A DNA stretch of 6,307 bases from NCBI GenBank assembly GCA_030452775.1, contig JAKDLQ010000135.1, positions 1-6,307 on the forward strand, written 5' to 3'. The notes beneath the pieces are model-generated. The model made no database searches. It saw nothing but the letters and a program-made list of their open reading frames with translations, and was not told the origin of the DNA. Source of the DNA: Micrococcales bacterium (GTDB lineage: Bacteria; Actinomycetota; Actinomycetes; Actinomycetales; Dermatophilaceae). This document shows, in pieces, positions 1 through 5,637 of the stretch. Within the stretch, counting starts at the first letter, position 1; the number at the start of each line of letters is the position of its first letter. The position numbers were made by a program, and so were the translations under genes.

Positions 1-57
1 TGGTGGCCAGCGTGCGGGAAAAGCCGGTTACCTCGCTGGCGATCGCCGCGGGCGCCG

Positions 58-1386
58 ATGTCCTCGTCGCCCGCCCCCCACGGGGCCCACGCCTCGGCCG
101 TGCCGGCGCTCGTCGTGCGCACCGCCGCGCTCGACTCCGATCTGCCGCTGCTCGACTACCTGCCGGCCGGCCCACCCGACAGCCTCGTCTCCTGGGTCCG
201 CCGCGGCGAGGGCCTGATCGGCTGGGGCGCCGTGCTGCGCTTCCGCGCGGGCGGGCCCGCCCGTTTCGCCGCGGCCGAGGACTGGTGGCAGGCGGTCGCC
301 GCTCGCGCCGTCGTCCGGGACGAGATCGGCCTGCCGGGAAGCGGCCTGCTGTGCTTCGGCTCGTTCCCCTTCGCCGACGACTCGTCCGAGATCGGGCACC
401 TGATCGTCCCGTCGACCATCGTCGGTCGTCGCGACGGCCGGACCTGGCGCACATCCATCACCCTCGACCCGCAGCTGTCCCCCATGGAGGTCCCGGCTGG
501 CGGCGCGCAGCCTGCCCCGCCGGTGGACGTCGCCTTCTCCGACGGGTCCGTGAGCCCGTCCGACTATGCGCACGCAGTGGGCCGCGCCGTCTCCCGGATC
601 GCCGCCGGCGAGCTTGACAAGGTCGTGCTCGCCAGGGACCTCGTCGCCACGTCGTCCGCTCCCATCGACTCACGGTGGCTGCTGGGACGCCTCGCCGAGC
701 GCTACCACAACACGTGGGTCTTCTCCGTCGCCGGCCTGCTCGGCGCGACCCCGGAACTCCTCGTGCGCCGGGACCAAGGGCTCGTCAGCTCGCGGGTCCT
801 TGCCGGGACGATCCGTCGGAGCGGCGACGACGCCAAGGACCTCGCCCTCGCGGCGTCGCTCGCCCGCTCCTCCAAGGATCTCGAGGAGCACGAGTACGCC
901 GTGCGCTCCGTCGCCGAGGCGCTGGCCCCGCACTGCTCGTCGATGAACGTGCCCGAGGCGCCCTTCGTCCTGCACCTGCCCAACGTCATGCACCTGGCCA
1001 CCGACGTCGTCGCCGTCGCCGCGGACGACGCGTCGTCGCTCTCCCTGGCCGCGGCCCTGCACCCGTCGGCAGCCGTCGGCGGCACCCCGAACGCCATTGC
1101 CCAGCAGGTCATCGCCGACCTTGAGGCGATGGATCGCGGGCGCTACGCGGGACCGGTCGGCTGGATGGATGGGCGAGGCGATGGGTCGTGGGGGATCGCC
1201 TTGCGCTGCGGAGTCTTCGCCCGGGATGATCCGGGCCACGTGCGCCTCTATGCCGGATGCGGCATCGTCGCGGGGTCCGACCCGGAGTCCGAGCTGGCCG
1301 AATCCGCCGCCAAGCTCGTCCCGATGCGCGATGCGCTCATGGGCACCTCGGACAACCTGACGCCGGACGCGCCGAGAGTGTCGTGA
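58..1386 (+). CDS. menF: Isochorismate synthase MenF
   Basis: Cytosolic, Mg-dependent enzyme converting chorismate to isochorismate, the entry step of menaquinone synthesis. It has 442 residues, close to the family's usual length. A variable N-terminal part (about 1-165) precedes the chorismate-binding domain (about 168-428). Visible family motifs are ELDKVVLAR with the expected catalytic base K188, GATPELLVRR with the expected general acid E233, SSRVLAGTIRR (244-254), KDLEEHEY with a Mg-ligand glutamate near E277, HLPNVMHLATDV (306-317), and YAGCGIVAGSDPE followed by E412 and E415, the usual last Mg site. The ATG at 58 has no clear Shine-Dalgarno. The frame stays open to the left edge but holds no ATG, GTG or TTG in bases 1-57; GTG 100 is the internal alternative. 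Bases 1-57 show no recognisable gene. The stop lies one base before menD, so the two are probably co-transcribed. A salicylate or siderophore isochorismate synthase is a paralogue possibility, made unlikely by menD next door. Confidence 0.94.
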   Translation: MSSSPAPHGAHASAVPALVVRTAALDSDLPLLDYLPAGPPDSLVSWVRRGEGLIGWGAVLRFRAGGPARFAAAEDWWQAVAARAVVRDEIGLPGSGLLCFGSFPFADDSSEIGHLIVPSTIVGRRDGRTWRTSITLDPQLSPMEVPAGGAQPAPPVDVAFSDGSVSPSDYAHAVGRAVSRIAAGELDKVVLARDLVATSSAPIDSRWLLGRLAERYHNTWVFSVAGLLGATPELLVRRDQGLVSSRVLAGTIRRSGDDAKDLALAASLARSSKDLEEHEYAVRSVAEALAPHCSSMNVPEAPFVLHLPNVMHLATDVVAVAADDASSLSLAAALHPSAAVGGTPNAIAQQVIADLEAMDRGRYAGPVGWMDGRGDGSWGIALRCGVFARDDPGHVRLYAGCGIVAGSDPESELAESAAKLVPMRDALMGTSDNLTPDAPRVS

Positions 1387-1387
1387 C

Positions 1388-3082
1388 GTGAGCCCGGACC
1401 GCACCGCGTCCGCCCTGGCCGGTGCCCTCATCAGAGACTTGTATGCCGCTGGGCTGCGTGACGTCGTCCTCTCCCCCGGCTCGCGGTCGGCCCCGCTCGC
1501 CCTGGCCCTGCACGCGGCCGACCGCGCCGGCGACCTGCGCCTGCACGTGCGTGTCGACGAACGGTCCGCCGCGTTCGTGGCGCTCGGGCTCGCGACCGGC
1601 TCCCGGCTCCCGGTTGCCGTGGTCACGACGTCCGGGACGGCTGTCGGCAACCTGATGCCGGCGGTCATGGAGGCGCACCACTCCGGGCGGCGGCTCATCG
1701 TCATCAGTGCCGACCGGCCCGACCGGCTGCGAGACTCGGGGGCCAACCAGACGACACGACAGGCTGGGCTTTTCGGCACGTTCGCGCCATGTCATGACCT
1801 GACTCCGGATGCCGGACGCACGCAGATCGAGGCTGCGGTGGCAGCCGCCTGGTCCGCTGCCGGACCGACCCAGATCAACGTCCAGTTCGACGGCGACCTG
1901 CTGCCTGCCGGCGGCCCTGACACGTGGTGGACCGACAGTCCGGATTCGGCCACGGGTGACGACCGGCGACCGCCGGATTGGTGGCCCCAGGCACGGGCGG
2001 ACGGTCCTGCTGCCGCCGAGCGTGCGCCCGAGGTCGTGCCGAACGGCCCACGGACGGTGGTGGTCGCCGGAGATGACGCCGGTCCGGCGGCGCGCCTGCT
2101 CGCCGAGGCCGGCAACTGGCCGCTGCTGGCCGAGCCCACGTCGGGCGCCCGGACCGGACGTCACGCGATCCGCACCTACCGGCTGCTGCTCGGCACCGCG
2201 TTGCGCGATGACATCGAGCGCGTCATCGTGGCGGGGCATCCGACCCTCTCGCGCCCGGTCACCGGCCTCATCGCAGACCCTGCGCTCGAGGTGCTGGCCG
2301 TCCGCGGCCGTCACCGCATCGCGACCGACCCCGGGCGCACGGCGCGGCATGTCGACTCGATGCCCGACGTGGCCCGCCCCGACGGCCCGGCGTGGCTGGA
2401 CCGGTGGCGCACCGCAGACCTCGCCGTGGGTTCCCGGCTCGACGAGTCGCTCTCGGGGAAGGCGCTGACACCACTCTCGGTCGCCGCGGTCATCGGCGCG
2501 GCCGTCGGGCCCGGGACGAGCCTCGTCGTGGGGTCGTCGAACCCGGTCCGCGACCTCGACATCATGGCGATACCGTGGCCGTCCCAGGAGCATCGCTTCG
2601 TCGCCGGCAACCGGGGGCTCGCCGGGATCGACGGGATGGTCTCGACCGCGATCGGTGTGGCACTCGGCCGCGCTCGCGCAACTCGGACCATCGCCTACCT
2701 CGGCGACCTGACCTTCCTGCACGACGTCAACGGGCTCCTGCTGCCCCACGGCGAGCGGCGACCGCCCCTGACCTTCGTCGTCCAGAACGACGACGGCGGG
2801 TCCGTCTTCGCGACGCTCGAGCAAGGCGACGTGCGCTACGCGAGCGCCTTCGAGCATGTTTTCGGGACGCCGCACGGCACCGATCTCGAGGCGCTCTGTC
2901 GAGCGCATCACACGGCATACGAGCGGATCACCGACATCGAGCGGTTGACGGCCGCGCTCGCCGAGGCGCCGTCCGGGATCCGCGTGCTGGAGGTCCCCGT
3001 GTCGCGGCGGGACCGAAGCGTCGAGGCGCAGTGGTTGGTCCGGCTCGCGGGCGCGGTCGGATCCGCACCTACGCCGCGGTAG
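1388..3082 (+). CDS. menD: SEPHCHC synthase MenD
   Basis: Thiamine-diphosphate enzyme that decarboxylates 2-oxoglutarate and adds the succinic semialdehyde unit to isochorismate, giving 2-succinyl-5-enolpyruvyl-6-hydroxy-3-cyclohexene-1-carboxylate. It is the first committed menaquinone step. At 564 residues it is full length. The N-terminal ThDP domain carries SPGSRSAPL (R33), DERSAAFVALGLA with the cofactor-activating E58, TSGTAVGNLMPAV (81-93) and GANQTTRQ (118-125). A looser, Pro/Asp-rich linker and middle domain covers about 175-360. The C-terminal ThDP domain has NRGLAGIDG (R409), YLGDLTFLHDVNGL (437-450, cofactor pyrophosphate and Mg) and QNDDGGSVFATLEQGD (466-481). The start is GTG 1388, one base after the menF TGA, with a weak GAGAG (1374-1378) nine bases upstream lying inside menF, so coupled translation is likely. 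Compared with the remembered M. tuberculosis enzyme, two of the three arginines of the DHNA feedback site look replaced (see findings). Confidence 0.97.
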   Translation: MSPDRTASALAGALIRDLYAAGLRDVVLSPGSRSAPLALALHAADRAGDLRLHVRVDERSAAFVALGLATGSRLPVAVVTTSGTAVGNLMPAVMEAHHSGRRLIVISADRPDRLRDSGANQTTRQAGLFGTFAPCHDLTPDAGRTQIEAAVAAAWSAAGPTQINVQFDGDLLPAGGPDTWWTDSPDSATGDDRRPPDWWPQARADGPAAAERAPEVVPNGPRTVVVAGDDAGPAARLLAEAGNWPLLAEPTSGARTGRHAIRTYRLLLGTALRDDIERVIVAGHPTLSRPVTGLIADPALEVLAVRGRHRIATDPGRTARHVDSMPDVARPDGPAWLDRWRTADLAVGSRLDESLSGKALTPLSVAAVIGAAVGPGTSLVVGSSNPVRDLDIMAIPWPSQEHRFVAGNRGLAGIDGMVSTAIGVALGRARATRTIAYLGDLTFLHDVNGLLLPHGERRPPLTFVVQNDDGGSVFATLEQGDVRYASAFEHVFGTPHGTDLEALCRAHHTAYERITDIERLTAALAEAPSGIRVLEVPVSRRDRSVEAQWLVRLAGAVGSAPTPR

Positions 3083-3091
3083 GCCGTCCGC

Positions 3092-3110
3092 GGGGTACGT
3101 GCGTAGCCCC
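3092..3110 (+). terminator. Candidate hairpin terminator after menD
   Basis: GGGGTAC and GTAgCCCC form a seven-pair stem with one bulged G and a four-base GTGC loop, beginning 10 bases after the menD stop. No T-run follows, which is common for actinobacterial terminators but weakens the call. The rest of the 3083-3336 gap between the converging genes shows no convincing ORF or RNA gene. It holds this hairpin, a CCGCGG pair (3074-3079 and 3088-3093), two GGCGCC sites (3269-3274 and 3295-3300) and the longer inverted repeat at 3288-3343. Confidence 0.35.
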
Positions 3111-3287
3111 TCCCAGCCCCGATGCCGCGGTATGCCGCCCAGGGCCATCGGGCCGTGGGCGCGGACCAGAGCTGCGTGGCGCTCGCGCGGACCACTACCG
3201 TCCGCATCGACAACTCGTCAGCTTCATCCCCGCGCTCACACCTTGCCTTCGTGACCGAGCCATCCTGGGGCGCCGCACTGAGGTGGA

Positions 3288-3343
3288 GTACTGAGGCGCC
3301 GAGCAGCCAATCGCGCCCGACGGCACACGAAGCGTCTCAGTAC
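3288..3343. repeat. 12-bp inverted repeat at the convergent gene ends
   Basis: GTACTGAGGCGC (3288-3299) faces GCGTCTCAGTAC (3332-3343) across a 32-base loop. Eleven of twelve positions pair. The odd one is a G-U pair in a forward transcript and an A-C mismatch in a reverse transcript. The right arm contains the stop codon of the reverse-strand BKACE gene (3337-3339). Position between converging genes suggests a role in ending or stabilising transcripts, but the loop is long and no T-run follows on either side, so termination is only an inference. Confidence 0.4.
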
Positions 3344-4098
3344 GGCCCGGGATACGGCCACGACGACGCTGCCTCATCGGGCAGCGCTCCGGCCGTGCGG
3401 ACGAGCTCGGCGTTGTCGTAGGCCTCCCGGCCGGACGGCAGCAACAAGGTGTCCTCGAACCCGATCCGCACCTGGCGACCGGCGGCCTGTCCCCACCGGA
3501 ACACCGGCCAGGTCCAGGCACCCTCACCATGGACGAGCACCGGCTTGGGGCTCATCCCCAGCGCGGTGAGGATCCGCTCGGTCGCCCACACCCCGCTCAC
3601 CCCGGGTGACACGCCGGGCACGGCCTCGGCGAGCACACGCTCGACCTGCCACGGCCAGTTCGTCGAGACGAACGCTATCGCCGCCCGTGGAGTCCAGATG
3701 CCCGCCTCGACCCCGATCCCCTTGGTGCTCAGCAGGCGCGCCACCTCGACCGCGCCCGGCTCGTGCCAATTGACGCTCGCGCAGTCCGGCCCGCCGTCGA
3801 TCGGCATCGGCCAACTCCGGATGAGCGCCAGCTTCTCCCGGAAGTCGGCCGCGATCCCGTCACGGGTCGAGACGCTGACCCGCACGCCCGGGGCGTGGTG
3901 GCGGATCGCCGTGAGAGCCTCGGTGATGTCGAGCTCGCGCAGCGACTCGCGTCCGCTCTCGTCCCGTGGATGGACGTGCACCATCGTGGCGCCCGCCAGC
4001 ACACAGTCGGCCGTGTCGGCCCCGAGTTGCTCTGGAGTGACCGGCAGTCGTGGATGGGCGCGGGTGCTCCGGTCGCCGTTGAGGCAGGCGATGATCAT
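3337..4098 (-). CDS. BKACE-family (DUF849) beta-keto acid cleavage enzyme
   Basis: Member of the family typified by 3-keto-5-aminohexanoate cleavage enzyme (Kce), Zn-dependent TIM-barrel proteins that react a beta-keto acid with acetyl-CoA to give acetoacetate and a CoA ester. Visible features are the N-terminal ACLNGDRSTR with PRLPVTPEQL, the metal pair H41 and H43 in MVHVHPRDESGR, SVNWHEPGAVEVARLL (108-123), GVEAGIWTPRAA (129-140), and RIGFEDTLLLPSG, where R211, E215 and D216 fit the Kce catalytic Arg, Zn-ligand Glu and Asp. At 253 residues it is at the short end of the family, as in compact actinobacterial forms, but no motif is missing. The ATG at 4098 overlaps the menC TGA in an ATGA quartet (4095-4098), so translation is coupled to menC. 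A longer in-frame start at 4158 would lie inside menC and add an unconserved Arg-rich stretch, so it was not used. The substrate cannot be read from the sequence. Confidence 0.87.
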   Translation of the reverse strand: MIIACLNGDRSTRAHPRLPVTPEQLGADTADCVLAGATMVHVHPRDESGRESLRELDITEALTAIRHHAPGVRVSVSTRDGIAADFREKLALIRSWPMPIDGGPDCASVNWHEPGAVEVARLLSTKGIGVEAGIWTPRAAIAFVSTNWPWQVERVLAEAVPGVSPGVSGVWATERILTALGMSPKPVLVHGEGAWTWPVFRWGQAAGRQVRIGFEDTLLLPSGREAYDNAELVRTAGALPDEAASSWPYPGPY

Positions 4099-5102
4099 CG
4101 GCCGGCACCGTCCGCGACGAGCTGGTCGAACGCGCGTCCCAGCCGATCGCGCCACCACGCCTGCCGGCCCGGCGAGGGCGCCAGCGCCGCGAGCCGCCGC
4201 ACACTCGGGTCAGGCCGAGCAGGTCGCAGGACACCGGCGACCGGCGCCATCGGCGGGTCCACGACGTCGTCGGCGAACAGGCCCACCGTGCCGAGACCGC
4301 AGGCGTGATCGAGGGTGGGTAGCGTCGCGGCCAGCCGCACGCCGGCGGCGATCCCGACACTCGTGTCGAGCGCCGATGAGACGACCGCGGGCAGCCCGCT
4401 CGCCTCGACGATCTCGAGGGCGGCGGCCACGCCACCGAGCGGGGCCGCCTTGACGACGATGAGGTCAGCCGCCTCGAGCGCTGACACCCGCAGCGGGTCG
4501 CCGGCCCGGCGGATCGACTCGTCGGCGGCGATGAGCACATCGATCCCCCTACGAGCCAGGCATGCCCGTAGCTCGGCGAGCTCCTCGACGGTGGCGCACG
4601 GCTGCTCCGCGTACTCGAGGCCGTATGCCGTGAGCTTCCCCAGCGCGCCGGCTGCGGTCTCGACGTCCCACCCGCCGTTGGCATCGATCCGGATCCGGCC
4701 GTGAGGCCCCATGGCCTCTCGCGCGGCAGCCACCCGGTCCACGTCATCGGCGAGAGCCTGGCCGCGCTCGGCCACCTTGACCTTGGCCGTGGTGCACCCG
4801 TCGAACCGGGCGAGGACCGCGCCCACCGACTCGGCCGCAACGGCGGGGACGGTCGCGTTGACCGAGACCACGTCACGCACCCGGGCCGGCTCGGCGGCAT
4901 ACGCCGACTCGATCCCGGCAGCGAGCCAACGCGCGGACTCGGCGTCGCCGTACTCGAGGAAGGGGGCGAACTCGCCCCAGCCAGAGGGGCCTTCGAAGAG
5001 GACCGCCTCGCGATGCTCGATCCCCCGGAAGCGGACCCGCATGGGGATCGAGACGACGTGGCAGCTAGCCAGCACCTCGTCACGGTCGGGGATGGTGTGC
5101 AC
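4095..5102 (-). CDS. menC: o-Succinylbenzoate synthase MenC
   Basis: Enolase-superfamily dehydratase that converts SHCHC to o-succinylbenzoate in the cytosol. It has 335 residues. An N-terminal capping part (about 14-100) has SIPMRVRFRGI and GPSGWGEFAPFLEY. The barrel carries the catalytic set in order: AKVKVAE (K107, K109 as acid/base), RIDANGGW (D140), EYAEQPCATVEELAEL (E166), IAADES (D194) and VVKAAPLGG (K218), then SSALDTSVGIAAG (242-254) and LDHACGLGTVGLF (264-276). D140, E166 and D194 are the Mg ligands expected for the family. GTG 5102 was chosen because it leaves about 20 residues before the conserved PMRVRFRG, as remembered for mycobacterial MenC. The frame continues upstream to 5330, but that part is low-complexity and overlaps the next gene. 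The Shine-Dalgarno is poor, and GTG 5075 is an alternative. It lies 40 bases after the small membrane-protein gene and overlaps the BKACE start by four bases. Confidence 0.95.
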   Translation of the reverse strand: MHTIPDRDEVLASCHVVSIPMRVRFRGIEHREAVLFEGPSGWGEFAPFLEYGDAESARWLAAGIESAYAAEPARVRDVVSVNATVPAVAAESVGAVLARFDGCTTAKVKVAERGQALADDVDRVAAAREAMGPHGRIRIDANGGWDVETAAGALGKLTAYGLEYAEQPCATVEELAELRACLARRGIDVLIAADESIRRAGDPLRVSALEAADLIVVKAAPLGGVAAALEIVEASGLPAVVSSALDTSVGIAAGVRLAATLPTLDHACGLGTVGLFADDVVDPPMAPVAGVLRPARPDPSVRRLAALAPSPGRQAWWRDRLGRAFDQLVADGAGR

Positions 5103-5142
5103 CCCACCATCATGACCGACGGGCGACGCGATAGTGGCTGGA

Positions 5143-5412
5143 TCAACTCCGTCCGTGCTCGGGGAACGCGACGTGCCGATCGTGGTTCGGGTCCGGTCCG
5201 GGCGTCGCCGCGACCGTGTCCCGCGTGGAGTCGGGGATCGGTGTGTGGTGCCGGCGGCGTTCGTGGCGCCTGCCCGTGCAATCCCTGCCCCCGAACACCC
5301 AGCAGAGGCCGAAGAGAGCCCAGAAGACATGCGTCGAGCCGGTGGTCATACCGACGATCCCGACCGCGCTGAGCGCGATGCCGGCGATGGCGAGGTTGCG
5401 AGGGGTGAACAC
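5143..5412 (-). CDS. Small two-helix membrane protein, function unknown
   Basis: This 89-residue protein matches no family I can name. It has two hydrophobic stretches, about residues 7-23 (LAIAGIALSAVGIVGMT) and 28-42 (HVFWALFGLCWVFGG), joined by a tight turn. They are followed by a hydrophilic tail of about 46 residues, with an Arg/His-rich patch (48-56) and then Pro/Asp/His-rich sequence. The positive patch after helix 2 suggests a hairpin with both ends in the cytosol. The second helix is short for a full membrane span. GTG 5412 is supported by a strong GGAGG four bases upstream. It is the first gene of the reverse-strand unit, 40 bases before menC. A genuine gene is favoured by the Shine-Dalgarno, the hydrophobic pattern and the filled gap. 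The functional link to menaquinone, whose late steps occur at the membrane, is only positional. Confidence 0.62.
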   Translation of the reverse strand: MFTPRNLAIAGIALSAVGIVGMTTGSTHVFWALFGLCWVFGGRDCTGRRHERRRHHTPIPDSTRDTVAATPGPDPNHDRHVAFPEHGRS

Positions 5413-5416
5413 GTGT

Positions 5417-5421
5417 CCTCC
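5417..5421 (-). promoter_or_regulatory. Shine-Dalgarno of the small membrane-protein gene
   Basis: GGAGG on the reverse strand, four bases before GTG 5412. It is the clearest ribosome binding site in the window and it fixes the start of this short gene. Confidence 0.6.
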
Positions 5422-5461
5422 GAGGTCCTGCGATGCGGTGGGCTGATGATCTCGACGCTAC

Positions 5462-5474
5462 GCGTGACACACGC
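5462..5474. promoter_or_regulatory. GCGTG-aca-CACGC palindrome beside a weak reverse -10
   Basis: Perfect five-base arms around a three-base centre. The element directly abuts TAGCGT on the reverse strand (5460 to 5455), a TAnnnT-type -10 candidate for the small protein-menC-BKACE unit that would leave a leader of roughly 35-40 bases. No convincing -35 sits 16-19 bases further upstream. A repressor bound here would block that promoter, but both promoter and operator roles are inferred. Confidence 0.25.
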
Positions 5475-5520
5475 TGCGCGCACGACCCTCTGTCAGGACC
5501 TGGCCATGACAGGTGTCACG
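5463..5520. repeat. Nested TGACA/TGTCA inverted repeats in the divergent gap
   Basis: CGTGACAC (5463-5470) and GTGTCACG (5513-5520) are perfect eight-base inverted arms 42 bases apart. Between them CTGTCA (5490-5495) and TGACAG (5507-5512) form a second perfect inverted repeat with an 11-base spacer, and ACCTG (5498-5502) and CAGGT (5510-5514) a third. Four TGACA-type half sites therefore fall within 54 bases, between the reverse unit and menB. This resembles a binding region for a dimeric regulator. Confidence 0.4.
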
Positions 5521-5523
5521 GGT

Positions 5524-5552
5524 CGAGCAGCGGAACAGCCGAGCAGCGGAAC
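5524..5552. repeat. 13-bp tandem direct repeat, period 16
   Basis: CGAGCAGCGGAAC occurs without mismatch at 5524-5536 and 5540-5552. The copies are separated by three bases, and no third copy follows. It lies about 85-115 bases upstream of menB and about 110-140 upstream of the reverse unit, where regulator sites would be plausible. It is non-coding in all likelihood. Confidence 0.45.
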
Positions 5553-5625
5553 GCGTGGTCGAGATATTGCGCCGGTCCACCGTTGACGTTGCGTATCGGC
5601 ATGGGCCCGACCATAGTGCGGCCAC

Positions 5626-5631
5626 TAGAGT
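5626..5631 (+). promoter_or_regulatory. Candidate -10 element for a leaderless menB transcript
   Basis: TAGAGT matches the actinobacterial TAnnnT -10 pattern and ends six bases before GTG 5638, so transcription could begin at the start codon itself. This would account for the lack of a Shine-Dalgarno before menB. A TTGACG at 5583-5588 is too far upstream to serve as its -35. Confidence 0.35.
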
Positions 5632-5637
5632 GCCGCC

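Noticed and set aside
3..617. 204-codon forward frame from the left edge, overlapping the start of menF
   Set aside because: Arg/Pro-rich shadow of menF in another frame. It might hide the end of an upstream gene in its first bases, but nothing in 1-57 is recognisable.
1337..3148. 603-codon open frame on the reverse strand opposite menD
   Set aside because: It lies antisense to a full, motif-rich menD. Its translation is Arg/Gly/Asp/Pro-rich with no recognisable domain, the usual shadow of high third-position G/C.
3122..3421. 99-codon forward frame in the convergent gap
   Set aside because: No Shine-Dalgarno or recognisable family, and its 3' part runs antisense into the BKACE C-terminus.
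5103..5330. N-terminal extension of menC to position 5330
   Set aside because: The extra 76 residues are low-complexity, unlike any MenC, and would overlap nearly all of the small membrane-protein gene after its first 27 codons.
3860..5470. 536-codon reverse-strand frame covering menC and half of BKACE
   Set aside because: It shares the strand but not the frame of menC and BKACE. It gives Ser/Arg/Pro-rich low-complexity protein, while the other frames carry complete catalytic motifs.
5134..5586. 150-codon forward frame across the small membrane-protein gene and the divergent gap
   Set aside because: No family resemblance, charged low-complexity composition, and it runs antisense to a gene with a better start signal.
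5583..5617. TTGACG (5583-5588) with CATAGT (5612-5617) as a menB promoter
   Set aside because: The spacer of 23 bases is too long for a standard sigma-70-type promoter. TAGAGT closer to the start was preferred.
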